DNA of 64,000 nt from Phascolarctos cinereus (Eukaryota; Chordata; Mammalia; Diprotodontia; Phascolarctidae), in the NCBI RefSeq assembly GCF_002099425.1, contig NW_018343991.1, forward strand, positions 13,521,001 to 13,585,000. The letters run 5' to 3'. Made by a program: the position numbers and the translations under genes. The notes beneath the pieces were generated by a model, which had not been told where the DNA came from, did not search any database, and worked only from the letters and a program-made list of their open reading frames with translations. The stretch's first letter is position 1. The number at the start of each line of letters is the position of its first letter. This document shows, one piece after another, positions 42,351 to 53,240 of the stretch.

Positions 42351-43344
42351 CCGGGCGTCTCACATGGGGGAGCAAGAGCTCCAGGAGCAAGCCTAACCTA
42401 CCACGGAGACAGCAGCCACCGGCGGCTGCGGGGGGGAGGGGATGGTTGACAGACAAGCCACTTAGAGAGAGAGCTAACCCCAAACCCCAGAGAGGGGTCC
42501 CCCTGCCCCCGCCAGCTTGGTTCCCTGGCCTCTACAGCAGCCCCCGTGCTCTCCGCTTCTCCAGCCCACTACACCCTCCGCGCCTCTGGCAGCTCCAGCA
42601 GCTCTGGGGATGCGCGCCCGACCGTCCGCCCAGCCCGCCTGCCGCCCCTTAGACTGCGGGACTCTTCCCTCCAGCGGAAGGCCACGCCGCTCTCGGGCGG
42701 CGGCGCCGCGTCCCGCCTAGAGCCTCCAATGAGGCGGCGGAGGGATCTGGGGCTTGATTTATCATCAAAGTTTTTCCAAGGCTGTAATTTTTAAAGCGGT
42801 ACCAACAACTTTCCCCTAGTTGGCCTCCAGCGGGTAGAGAGAGGAGGCAAGGGAGAAGAGAATAAAGGGAGGGAAACTCAGGGGCGTCTCCCTAAGCCCC
42901 GCAGTGGAGAGCATTCACTCCATCCCGCTGCACACACTCGTTTCAAAAGGGTAAAATGTAATCGAACAGGTCACGACCAAAGCAATAAACCTTCCGCGCT
43001 CTGGGCTGTCCCGGGGACCTGGCACGCTCTGTAATTACGCTTTGCGATCCGTGAAGGGGCTTTGATTTCCACTTTATTGGCTTTGCTGCATCGGGGTTGG
43101 CACCGGGCCAGAGAGACAGCACATTTTACCATCTCCTCAAGTACAGGGAGTCCCTAACTTCAGGCTATGTCCCTCGAGAAGAGTTTTCGAAGGAAGGGAA
43201 AATGACACGCCCATAGCATCGCTGGCTTTCAGCCTCTGGATCTCTGAGCGTCCGCCACGCTCCCCGACCCTGGGTCATCCGGCCTCAGAGCGGAGTGATG
43301 GGGCTGTTTCCAGGCTGTCAGCTGTGCAAGCTGAGCGGAAACCA

Positions 43345-43545
43345 CTGAACAGAAAAGACTGGTTGAGTGGAAAGAGCGTTACCCTAACAGTCAGGAAGCC
43401 TGGGTTCGAATCCCGATCTTGACATTTGTTGTCTGTGTAAAATGAGTCTTTTTCCTTCCTTGGACCTCAGTTTCCCACTTTGTAAAACGAGGGGCTTGGA
43501 CTAGATGGTGTCTAATGGCCCTTCCAGATCTGACATTCTGTGAAA
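43345..43545 (+). repeat. MIR-like SINE
   Basis: TGAGTGGAAAGAGCGTTACC, CCTGGGTTCGAATCCCGATC, CTCAGTTTCCCACTTTGTAA and GGACTAGATGGTGTC. First repeat upstream of the promoter. Confidence 0.88.
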
Positions 43546-43960
43546 TCCTGAGGAATTATAGATATCACACCTATGTAATGTTTTAGTTATCACCACGAAC
43601 TGAGCTCACAATAACCCAGCGAGGTAGATGGGGTAAAATCGGGTTTTAAAAGGCGACGTGACTTAGCCGAAGTGTCAGATTTAGGTGTCAGAATCGATAC
43701 TTAAACATAGGTCTTCTGATTGCAAATTTAGAACACTTATTACTACACCTTCAAAATTTTTACGTTACTATTGTCCTAAACGCTTCCACCTGCCCTCATC
43801 TCACTAGTTTCTCCATAGCAGGCGTTGTTTCCTCTTTGCCTTTTATAAATGGAGTCATTGAAGCTCAGAAAGGTTAAGATACCTCGCCCTTCCCCCAAGA
43901 TCATAGAGTTGTTGGTGGAAGGAGTCTTACGGCTCTAGACTACTATTCTTTCCACTAGCC
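43546..43960 (-). repeat. Two antisense MIR copies
   Basis: 43546-43770 (AATGTTTTAGTTATCACCAC, GAGGTAGATGGGG) and 43785-43960 (TCATTGAAGCTCAGAAAGGT, TTTCCACTAGCCATC). Confidence 0.7.
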
Positions 43961-44160
43961 ATCACCTTCCCAGGCCTCGCGAAGGTGAAGCGGGTACGAT
44001 AAGTAGTGAACCCCAACAGTAGGGCGAAGAGAGTCAGGAGAACAGAGAGGATTCTCACTGGTCGCACCTCTCACTCCACGAGTGTGGGGGGCGGCGGAGG
44101 GGGGGGCAGACATGGAGAAGGGGAAGAGGCAGAAACGCTAGGCAAACTGCTTTGCCAGAG
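43961..44160. other. Unclassified stretch with G-run
   Basis: GGGGGGCGGCGGAGGGGGGG at 44087-44106; no gene. Confidence 0.5.
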
Positions 44161-44164
44161 TCCG

Positions 44165-45445
44165 TGCAATTTCAGTGCCTTTTCTCCATCATGATAATTC
44201 TTGATCTCTTGGCAGCATTTGACACCATTGTTTACTTTCTCCTTCTGGATATATGTTCCTTTCTAGGTTTTCATGATACTGGTCTCTCTTGGTTCTGCTC
44301 CCATCTTTCTGACTACTCAGTCTCCTTTGCTGATTCTTCACGGGTGTCCCTAAGGCTCTGTCTTGGTCCTTCTTCTCTTTCCACTTTATACCACCTGGCT
44401 TGGTGAGCTTATTAGCTCTCATGTGTTGAATTATCATGTATATGCAGAAGATTCCCAGATCCAATCATCCAGTCTTAGTCTCTCTGTTGAGCTTCAGTAC
44501 ATATCAGCCTTTTGGATATCTCAAATTGGATGTCTCATAGACATCTCAAACTCAGCATGTCTGAAATAAGCCTAATTCTGTCTCCCGTAACATATCTCTC
44601 CTCCTCTTACCTGAACTGCCCTAGCTGAGGTCACCACTAACTTCCCAGTCACTCAAATCTGCAACCTCAGTCTTACTCTTGACTGCTCACTCTCACTCAC
44701 ATCATATATCTAGTCCTTTGCTAAATCTTGTCACTTCCACCTTCACAACATCTCTTGTATATGTCCTCTTCTCTCCAAGACACAGCCACCCTAGTTTGGT
44801 CCCTCATCACCTCTAACCTGGACTATTGTAATAACCTTCTAATTGGTATCTGTATCTTAAGTCTTCCTCTCTAATCCATTCTCCATTCAGTTGTGAAGGT
44901 GATCTTCCTAAAGCACAGATCTATCGTCCCACTGATTTAATGAGCATTGGTGGCTCCCCATTACTTCCAGCATCAAATATAAAATCATCTGTCATTTAAA
45001 GCCATTCACAACCTGGCCTCTTCCTACTTTTCCAATCTTCTACCTTTTGCTTCCCTCTATGAACTTTATAATCCAGCTATACTGACCAATTTCTTCAACA
45101 CAACATTCTGTCTCCCAACTCCATGCCTTTGGATTATATGCTCATACCTGAAATCCTATTCCCCCTTACTTCTGCCCCTTATTTTTCTTGTCTTTCTTCG
45201 ATATTCAATTCAAATCCCACCGTATACAGGAGACCTTTTCTGGTCCCCTCTTCCCCCAGTTGCTAGGGGCATATTTCATTCTATCCACTTGCTATACATC
45301 TTGTATGCATTTGGGTTATTTGAATGTTTATTTCCCCAATTAGAATGTATGCTTCTTGAAGACAGGGACTGTTTACTTTTTTTTCTATACCTAGCACTGA
45401 GCACAGTGCCTGACACATAATAAATACTTGTTGATTGAGTGACAT
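44165..45445 (+). repeat. L2 LINE with decayed reverse transcriptase and 3' end
   Basis: The sense frame begins MIILDLLAAFDTIVYFLLL (L2 RT motif DLSAAFDTVDH), followed by LSWFCSHLSDYSVSF and, after a frame change, LISSHVLNYHVYAEDSQIQS (YADDTQ motif as YAEDSQ). The C-terminal region follows (CAACCTCAGTCTTACTCTTG), then the tail GAATGTATGCTTCTTGAAGA, ending ATAATAAATACTTGTTGATT. About 1.3 kb, inactive. Confidence 0.9.
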
Positions 45446-45755
45446 AGGTAATAAGTGGTAGAATTGACATTAAAATCAAGATCCTTTATTTCTATGTTGT
45501 GTTCTTTCTTTTTGTTTTGGAGAGGCACTAGGGGTTAAGTGACTTGCCCAGTGTCACAAAGCTAGTGAGTATCATGTGTCTGAGGCCGGATTTGAACTCA
45601 GGTCCTCCTGATTCCAGGGTGAGTGATCTATCCACCTAGCTGCCCCTCTGTTGTGTTCTTTCAACTTCACCCTCTGAGGGCTTCAATTTCCTCCTCTGTG
45701 AAGTGAGGACTAGATGATTTCTAAGGTGCCATCCAGCTCTGACACACTGTGATTT
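45446..45755. repeat. Older MIR sequence carrying a WSINE1-type insertion
   Basis: Flanks 45446-45508 and 45663-45755 are MIR-like (CTCTGAGGGCTTCAATTTCC, AGTGAGGACTAGATGATTTC). Confidence 0.65.
45509..45648 (-). repeat. WSINE1-type SINE with perfect target-site duplication
   Basis: Antisense: GGGGTTAAGTGACTTGCCCA, GCCGGATTTGAACTCAGGTC and ATCCACCTAGCTGCCCC. The flanks TGTTGTGTTCTTTC at 45495-45508 and 45649-45662 are identical over 14 bases. Confidence 0.95.
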
Positions 45756-46120
45756 ATCACTAATTATGTGCCTAAGCCTGTGCTAGGTGCTATGAGTGAT
45801 GCAGATATTATTAAGATAAGGTCCTATTCAGGTCTATTATATTTTGATGGTATTATAACTATATAATTATAACTAACTGTAACTAATAACCCCTTAGGTT
45901 AATATGACTCTCTAATATCCATTTTTCCATTGAGCTTCACATCAACCTCAAAAGAAGGGCAGGGCAGGATTTGTTGTACACATTTTACAGCTAAGGAAAC
46001 TGAAGCTTGGACGAGGATAGGGAATTTCTTGACATCAGTTACACAATAAGTCCTCCACCAAGCCAATACCAAAGCCCAGGTTTCTTAATTCTTAGTCCCA
46101 TGGTTTTTTCCATCACATGA
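45756..46120 (-). repeat. L2 scrap and MIR, antisense
   Basis: 45765-45835: TGTGCCTAAGCCTGTGCTAG. 45885-46120: CATTTTACAGCTAAGGAAAC and CAAAGCCCAGGTTTC. Confidence 0.65.
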
Positions 46121-46369
46121 TGTTTCCTCATCAGGAACTATCCTGATTAGAAATATTTTCTTTCCTATTGAGGTGAAGTTGGGATTGGATTGGTGTTTTT
46201 CTGTTTAAGGCATCCATCTGAGTGAAGAATAAGGTTGGGACTCACAAAGGAGAGGAGACTTTAGGCTCAGAGAAGCCCAAGGGGACAGATTGAGCTGGTG
46301 GCAGAGTAGCCTGACTCCTAGTGAAGTCCTTTCCATTGTCCATCCTCTCCCCAGACCATGATCTCTATG

Positions 46370-46590
46370 ATGAGCAGCTTATCAGAGCACTTTACATATA
46401 TTGCCTCATTTGAGCCTCATAGAACTCCATGAGGTGGTCGTTATTGTTCGCTTTCATAGATGAGCACACTAATGCTTAGAGAAATTAAGAATCTTGTCCA
46501 ATGTCGCAGCTTCTGAGGCAGGATTCAAACTATGTCTTCCTGATTTCAATTCCAGCACTTTATCTTCTATGTCACACCAACCTCTGATTC
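46370..46590 (-). repeat. MIR SINE
   Basis: GAGCACTTTACATATATTGC, CAGGATTCAAACTATGTCTT and TTCTATGTCACACCAACC. Confidence 0.8.
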
Positions 46591-46594
46591 ATGT

Positions 46595-46725
46595 CTGAAA
46601 CATCTGCAAAATGAAGGGGCTGAACTAGATCATAACTAAGATATTTTCCAGATCTTATAGTCTATCTTCTACATCTGATTTCCCCTTCCAGATGCAAAAT
46701 TCCTTATTTTAAGGCCTCTTGAAGG
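46595..46725 (+). repeat. Copy A of a dispersed 120-bp duplication
   Basis: GTCTGAAACATCTGCAAAAT, AACTAAGATATTTTCCAG and AGTCTATCTTCTACATCTGA recur at 48180-48300. Confidence 0.85.
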
Positions 46726-47100
46726 TAGAAGAAGTAAACAGTCTACAAAAGGACACAGAAAACTAACTTTCCCTGTGCAGTTTTGCTGGACTGGATTTCC
46801 CCCTCACCTAGTGGTCATATCCAGCTGAAAACCATCTTTAGCCTCATTCTTCCTTGTTCAGTCATCTTTCTCATTCCAAAGGGCAAGAAAATCCTTGTAG
46901 GGTGGCAGCAGAGAGGACAGGAATTAGAAGATGGATAAGAAGAGAGAGTAATTGAAAAATTGGAACTTCTGCTGGGCTTTTAGAATAGGATTCTTTGTGA
47001 CCAGCAACTTTGGTGTCACTAGATGGGGTATAGTAGCACAGTACATTGCACAAAGAAAGCACCTGCACAAATGTTTGTTGAATTAATGAAAGACCTTTAG
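46726..47100. other. Unclassified stretch
   Basis: Nothing recognised. Confidence 0.5.
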
Positions 47101-47104
47101 ATTT

Positions 47105-47245
47105 CAGGAAGCTTTTAGATTTACAAGTCAGGAGACCTGAATTCTACTCCTGGCTCTGCCTCTAACTCACTTAGAGACTTGGGTAAAAGCATTGTCTTTC
47201 TCTGGGCCCTTCCAGCTCTAACAAGTTACATTATCTTTAGTCCTT
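47105..47245 (+). repeat. MIR SINE fragment
   Basis: AAGTCAGGAGACCTGAATTC, TCCTGGCTCTGCCTCTAACT and GGGCCCTTCCAGCTCTAAC. Confidence 0.75.
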
Positions 47246-47560
47246 CCAAAATCAGAACTTCAGAAGGCTAAGTTGACATTTATTAGTTTCCTAATCATTG
47301 TGTGCCCAGCATGTAAACCGGTCTGGCTGTTGGTGTGATTTGAAGAACACTAGAAAGACACTCCCCTCCACCCTCCTTCCCCCCAAAAAACCTCTCAATC
47401 AACTGACTGATGCTGAAAATTCCTTCCTATTCCATTATTCAAACCATTCATTTCTTTAGTTTCTAGCTGATTCCTATTAAAATGTAAAATGTTATTGAAA
47501 AGCATAATACTTTAAGCTATTATCAGTCATTTATACCTTAGTGTGAATGAATAAAATCCA
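47246..47560. other. Unclassified stretch
   Basis: Nothing recognised. Confidence 0.5.
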
Positions 47561-47564
47561 AATT

Positions 47565-48110
47565 TTTTGGTATGGAATTCAAAGCTTTATTTTATATATT
47601 CCCAAATGACTTTTCCAGGTTTATCTCATATTGTTCTTCTTCCTGAACCTTCTCCTCTAGCCAAAATCTTTTTCTCACTGACCCTGAATGTCCCTTGGGA
47701 TTTCCCATACCTTTCCCATGTCATTCCCCTCCATTTAGAGTGCCTTCCCCCCTTCTCTCTACTTTATCAAATCCTACACACCCTTCAAAGTCCAACTCCA
47801 GTAACTTCCTCAGATCACCCCATCTCAAAATGATCTCTCCTTCCACTGACTCCTATTGCACCTTTTACCGCTCATTCAATACTTCTTATATTAACATTTT
47901 GGATTTTGTAGCATTTTATAGTTTTAAGAGCACTTTCCTCACAAGGATGTTAGGTGGCATTATTAATGATCTTTTCATCTGTGTCCCATCTCCCCAATTA
48001 AACTATACATTCCTCAAAAGCAAGGATAATTCTTATTCATCTCTCTGTCCCCCACAGGCAAGAGCACAAGACTCTGTATGGATTACACTCTCAATAAATA
48101 AACATATTTT
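47565..48110 (+). repeat. L2 LINE 3' region
   Basis: GGAATTCAAAGCTTTATTTT (L2 C-terminal zone), ATTTAGAGTGCCTTCCCCCC, CACCCTTCAAAGTCCAACTC, TACATTCCTCAAAAGCAAGG and CTCAATAAATAAAC. Confidence 0.75.
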
Positions 48111-48179
48111 TTTTTACCGAAGTAAAATGTCCAGTTGCATTCCTTAAGGAATTCATAGTTTAGCTGGAGACACAAGATT

Positions 48180-48530
48180 CACAAGTCTGAAACATCTGCA
48201 AAACGAAGGGGCTGGGCTAGATCACAACTAAGATATTTTCCAGCTCTTACAGTCTATCTTCTACATCTTATTTCCCCTTCCAGCTGTAAAATTCTTATTT
48301 TTAAGATCTCTTTTAGTTCATATATTCTATACTCCATGTCCTATGGGTTTTCTAGCTTTGAAATTCTGTTCCTGAGATCCCTTCCCTCTCTGACATTCTG
48401 TGTCCTTTGTTCCCTTGTTCTTTCCAATTCCAACATTCTGTGTTCTCAAGTCACTTCTAGATCTGACATTCAGTGCTCTGTGTTCTAATGGCCCTTCCAG
48501 CCCTGAAATCCTACGTTCCATGATTCTAAT
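48180..48530 (+). repeat. Copy B of the duplication, then a MIR-tail minisatellite
   Basis: 48180-48300 matches 46595-46720. From about 48240, degenerate units of CCCTTCCAGCTCTGACATTCTGTGTTCT type recur about every 40-45 bases (for example CCCTTCCCTCTCTGACATTC, TTTCCAATTCCAACATTC, CTTCTAGATCTGACATTC, CCCTTCCAGCCCTGAAATCC). Confidence 0.8.
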
Positions 48531-48539
48531 TAGAGCCAA

Positions 48540-49880
48540 ATGAAAGGGTATCAAATCAACTGCTAATCTGTGCAGCTGTGATGGTAAGGGCTGTAGGAAG
48601 TCAGAGCAGTACCGGTGAGGAGGGAAAAGGAGAATATGTGGGGTCGTTCCTGGATGCTGTCTCAGCCCTGTCCTCGTGCCCCTGGCTCCAGCTCCCCAGG
48701 GAAGCCCATCCTGCCTCCCTATCATGAGAGGAGTGTCACTTTCGCTGCCGTGGCTCTGTCAGTGGTAACAGCCCGAAGATTTGTTCTTTTAATCCAGAAT
48801 CAATAACAAATTTCATTTAAAAATAAATTAAACTAGGCATTGGAAATCATTCACTGTGTGGGCTGGGGCCCTATATAGAACAGTCTAAACGGCTTCCTTT
48901 CGCTCATCTATCAATGCCAAGAGGGGGAAAAAAACCAAGCAGGCTGATTCATGGGAAAACTACTTAAATGTATCAGCTTCTAACAATGAGCAATGTAAGC
49001 CTATAGATAGACCTTTTAACACACCAATAACATGTGGAGCAACTGCTCCCTAACAGCTTATCGCAGTCGGGAGACGGAGGGGTCACTAGCTGAAACAGAG
49101 ACTATTCATAAGTGGAAACAATTGCTTTAGTATGTAGCTACCTAATTTCAGGAAATGCATTACCCAGCCTGAGGTGAGCTATGGAATTCTATTAAAGTCT
49201 TATCTGCACTATAAGGGTATTAAGCTGGTGTTGGAAAAGCCTAAAGAGACTATGTAGACATTGTGGTTTGGCACAGAGACCTCCCTCTTCAGGGACCTGG
49301 GGTTAGGGTGGGAAACCCCAGAACATTTTGATATCTAGCATACGGAGGTGTTTCATCAAAAAGAACTTGGGGGAGGAAAATTGGGGGAAACAGGAATCTC
49401 AGGGCACCAGATGTGGGAAAACATGTGTGCTAATAGCATGTCAGTTCCCAGCGATTAGGTTTACATCAGTAAATAAAACTTAGCAATAAAGCATGCTGGC
49501 TGAATCTCCCACAGCACTGGCTTTTACAGCCTGAGTGTATTTCATTCATTGTAACAGGAGACACGGGTGTTTGAGAATCTCCATTTTCCCCTTTAATTAA
49601 ATTTCATAAATTATCACCCAGCATTTGTATAAAATGAAGGACTTACAGCTACCTCTAATCACCGTTACTGCTCTGGCCATGGACTCCCTAGTGCTATTGT
49701 AAAGAACCCACTGATTAAAAGTTACCCTGTGTTGGAGAACCCCCAGGAAAAAAAGGTCAGCTCTGGTTAGAAATTCAGGCCAAGGAAACTATCCATGTGC
49801 TGAAGTGGAACAAGACCTGGATTGAGTTCTGGCCCTGGCTTTGTCCTTAGATGGTACCCATGCTGCTGCAGTGTAGATAA
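48540..49880. promoter_or_regulatory. Candidate conserved non-coding block upstream of the gene
   Basis: A repeat-free interval of about 1.3 kb. Examples: ATTTAAAAATAAATTAAACT, TGGGGCCCTATATAGAACAG, ATTCATAAGTGGAAACAATT, TTTACATCAGTAAATAAAAC and CCCTTTAATTAAATTTCATA. It lies 6-7.5 kb upstream of exon 1. No convincing exon. Enhancer function is inferred. Confidence 0.45.
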
Positions 49881-50100
49881 TCTGAACTTCTCTTCATCCT
49901 ATTCTTGTCCTGCCCTCTCCTAACTCTATTTCTTTGTTCAAGCCATCCCCACATGCTAGGAGTAGACTTCCCTGCTTCACCATCACTGTCTTTGGAAGTT
50001 CCTCTGCTCATTCAAGGCCTATGAGCATCTTTCGAACGCCATTTCTATGAAGCCTTCCCTGAAATCTCTTCCAGATGAAAGTGATCTCTCCTTGTTTTTA
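49881..50100 (+). repeat. L2 fragment
   Basis: TTGTCCTGCCCTCTCCTAAC, CATTCAAGGCCTATGAGC and AAGCCTTCCCTGAAATCTCT. Confidence 0.6.
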
Positions 50101-50104
50101 ATCA

Positions 50105-50640
50105 TACAAGGGATAGCCAGACGAGCCGGGATAGAGGTGATCACAAAAGATAAAGTCGATCATATAAATTATGTGAAGTTGAAAAGCTTTTTCATAAACA
50201 AAATCAATGTGGCCAGGATGAGAAGAGGACCTATTGATTTAAAAAAGTTAGTCAAATATCCAGATAAGGATTTGATAGCCAAAACATGTAGGGAATTAAC
50301 ACAAATCAATAAGGCCAAGAACCATTCCTCAGTGAATAAGGTGTCAAAGGACATGAACAAACAGTTCTCAAAAGAATAATTACACACTATTATTAACAAC
50401 CATATGAAAGATGGTTCCAGACCACTAATGAGACAAATCCAAATATAAACAACTTTGAGGTTTCACCCCACCACCAGTAAATGGCAAAAGAGGAAAATAG
50501 TCAATGTTGGAGGTACTGCTAGAAGACAGGCAGACTAATGCGCTGTGGGTGGTTCTTTGAGTTGGTTCAGCCACTCTGGAAAGCATCCTTGAAAAAGTAA
50601 GTTCTCTGGGTCAAAGGGTATCAACATTTTAATCACTTTG
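50105..50640 (+). repeat. L1 LINE ORF2 C-terminal fragment
   Basis: An open frame reads DHINYVKLKSFFINKINVAR, IAKTCRELTQINKAKNHSS and KDMNKQFSKE, matching the L1 ORF2 pattern LKSFCTSKETI..GLISRIYKELKQINKK..KDMNRHFSKED. It continues with decayed ATTAATGAGACAAATCC-like and GTTGGTTCAGCCACTCTGG text. Inactive fragment. Confidence 0.88.
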
Positions 50641-50725
50641 CTAGTTCATTGGGTCATACAGCAAGTAAATGTCTGAGGCAGGATTTGAACTCAGATCTTA
50701 TTGACTATATTCAACACCCTATCCT
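50641..50725 (-). repeat. MIR fragment
   Basis: GGGTCATACAGCAAGTAAAT and GGCAGGATTTGAACTCAG. Confidence 0.75.
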
Positions 50726-50958
50726 AGCAGTGTTGTTAAAAGGGATGTGAGATAGATTTGGACATCTAGGTCCTAGATTTTTTTTTAGGTTCACTAAAGT
50801 TATTTTAAAAATCATAAAACATTTTTTACAAAATAGCATTATATTCTGCACACTGCTCTGAATGGATGCCAGGGACACGTGGACTATTGATACTCTTTCT
50901 TCCTTGTCCCACTCCCCCCCAAAAATTACAGTGTAGGTACTAGATTTTTAAAAGTCCT
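50726..50958. other. Unclassified stretch
   Basis: AT-rich; nothing recognised. Confidence 0.5.
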
Positions 50959-50959
50959 A

Positions 50960-51095
50960 GATCTGAAGATAGAAGAGATCTTGGAGGCCATCTACCCCAA
51001 CCCTCTTATCTTACAGATGAGGAACTGAGACCCAGAGAATTAGATTGTCCAAGGTTATATAGGAAGAAAGAGGCAGAACTCAGATGTAAAAAGTA
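50960..51095 (-). repeat. MIR/THER1-type SINE
   Basis: TCTGAAGATAGAAGAGATCT, TTACAGATGAGGAACTGAG and GTCCAAGGTTATATAGG. Confidence 0.8.
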
Positions 51096-51109
51096 AAATC
51101 TATCAATTT

Positions 51110-53240
51110 AAAAAAAAAAGAAATAAAGTGATCTCTTACTTCTCATAGCACTTTGATAAGACCTCTCCTTTACACTTGTCAAACTGTCCCTTACAATAGA
51201 TTCGATTTGATAAAAATGTGTTAGGCCCCTACTATGCACATGTTGCTGGGAATATGAAAATAAAAACAAATCAGTTCCCGTCCTGAGGGAACTTATATCC
51301 AACTGGGAAGACACACCATTTACAGAAATGAGTGAATAGAAAATATATCCAAAGTCCTAAAGTAATTTCAAAATGGAAAGAATTCTACCCCTGGTTGGGG
51401 AGGGGTGTCAAGAAAGGTCTTGTATAGGAAACAGCACCCTCAGTAAACATTTATTAAACTCTTACTATGTGCCAGACGCTAACTTAAGGAGATACAAATA
51501 CAAAAAAAGAAAAAAGATTCCCAGCCTTCAGGGAGCTTACAATCTAATGGGGAAGATAAAACAAAAAAGAAGTGGAGAATTTGAGACTGGATCGGGGAAG
51601 GTACCCAATATGGGGGCATGTGAGGTGGATAAGGCAGTCAGAGAAGTCCCAAATAATGACACCATGTAAGAAACAAGCACCTGAGTTGTGTTTTGAAGGG
51701 AAGCTTGGTTTTCTACCAGTCAATCTTCAAACATTTGTTAAGTACCTACTGTGTGTCAGGCACTGCACTACGCAGTTGGGATACAGATAACATGAATGAA
51801 AAAGCCCCTCTTCTCAAGGAATTTATATTCTGTATAGAGAGAAGAGATGTGCATGTAAATGTGTGTACTCCATTAAGTACAAGGTAATTGGGAAGGAGGC
51901 ATCAGCATCTGAGAGATTAGGGAAAAACTTACGGGGGAGGTAGTGTTCGAGCCAACCTTTGAAGGAAGCTATGGATTCTAAGAGGCAGGGGGAGGAGGTT
52001 GGGGAGGGGGTTCCCGGCTCGAGAGGCAGTGGTGAGGATAGCCTGTGCAAAGCTATAGAGATGGGACATGAGATATCATATGTGATGAACAGCAAGAAAA
52101 CCAGATTGGCTGAACCACAGAGTATGTGAAAGGGATTACTATGGAATATGGCTGGAAAGACAAGTAGGAATCAGGTTGGGAAGGGTTTAAAGTGCCATAG
52201 AAAGGATTTTGGTTTTGACCCCAGAAGTCATAGGGAACCACTGGGGTTTATTGAATAGGGGAATGATGTGATAAGGCTCCTGCTTTAGGAAAATCACTTT
52301 GGCAGCTGTGCAGAGGAGGGTTTGAAGAGGAGAGATTTGAATTAGGGAGACCCAATTAGGAGGCTATTGCCATAGTCCAGGCAAGAGGTGCCTGAACTAA
52401 GGCGGTAACTATGTGGACAGCGTAAAAGGCACATATGCGAGAAACATCATGAAGGGTAGAGTGATAAGACCTAGAAACTGATTACAAGTGTGGGTTTAGG
52501 GAGAATGAGAATTTGAGAATTACTCCAGCGCTTCCAATGTGGGTGACTGGAAGGGTTACTATACCCTCGACAAAAATAGGGAAGTTTCAGAAGATTGGTG
52601 GGTTTGGGAGAAAAGATAATTAGTTTTATTTTAGAGATATTGAGTTTGATCTGACTACAGAACATTTTGTTAGAAATGACCAATCAGCAATTGGTGATGC
52701 AGATATGGAACTCAAGACTGAGCCTAGGGCTGGGTATATGAATCTGGGAATCACAGATGATATGATTGACATAGATGGTACTGGTAGATTTTTGTATATT
52801 GATATATTGTCATATCATCTATTGGCATAGATGATAATTAAAATCATAGGAGATGATGAGGTCATCAAGAGAGAGAGTCACAGAGAGAAAATTCTGTGGA
52901 GGCGAGAAAGAAGTGCATTCCAGAGTATAGACAAGAGGAACCAGACAGTAGGCCATCTTTATTAGAGTGGAGAGTACACAAAGGATGATAATATAAACCA
53001 AGACTGGGAAAAAGGAGGTAAGAAAGGAGATGAGACTACAGAGGAAATTAAATGTTAGGGCAAAAATTTGTATTTTCTCCAGAGGCAATGAGGAGTCATT
53101 GAAAGATTTGGGGAAGAGGCATGACATGGTCAGATCTGTGTCTTACAGATATTAATGTGTTAGCTGTGTGGAAGATGGATTAGAAAGGGGACACACAAGC
53201 AGCAAGGAAGCAAATTGGAAAGCTATTGGAACAGGGAGGG
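51110..53240 (-). repeat. Stack of antisense L2 copies
   Basis: Three L2 3' starts follow one another: 51205 (AAATGTGTTAGGCCCCTACT), 51442 (CAGTAAACATTTATTAAACT) and 51727 (CAAACATTTGTTAAGTACCT). The last runs into the antisense ORF2 C-terminus (GGTTTATTGAATAGGGGAAT, TATTGCCATAGTCCAGGCAA, GATATTGAGTTTGATCTGA). A further L2 body starts near 52870 and repeats GTATTTTCTCCAGAGGCAAT. Confidence 0.78.

Larger units (their letters stand above)
41100..43340 (-). promoter_or_regulatory. CpG island promoter region around exon 1
   Basis: CpG dinucleotides and GC content rise sharply here compared with the AT-rich, CpG-poor flanks; the densest part is about 42180-42740. It covers exon 1 at 42182-42299 and the expected 5' UTR and promoter at 42300-42900. 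Visible motifs include a CCAAT/ATTGG box at about 42727, GC-box-like GGGGCGGGG runs at 42114-42120, and a TCF/LEF-like ATCAAAG at about 42763-42769 next to an AT-rich step, TTTATCATC. There is no clear TATA box at a standard distance, so dispersed CpG-type initiation is likely. Interspersed repeats are absent until a MIR at 43345. Exact transcription start sites cannot be set from sequence alone. Confidence 0.75.

Noticed and set aside
42150-42794. Plus-strand open frames across the CpG island as a divergent gene
   Set aside because: GC-rich DNA gives long frames by chance; no Kozak, donor or signal comparable with the minus-strand exon.
44152-44569. Open frames resembling a reverse transcriptase
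   Set aside because: Real similarity, but to L2 LINE ORF2 in decayed form, so not a host gene.
50047-50379. 110-codon open frame as a possible gene
   Set aside because: Matches the C-terminal part of L1 ORF2; a LINE fragment.
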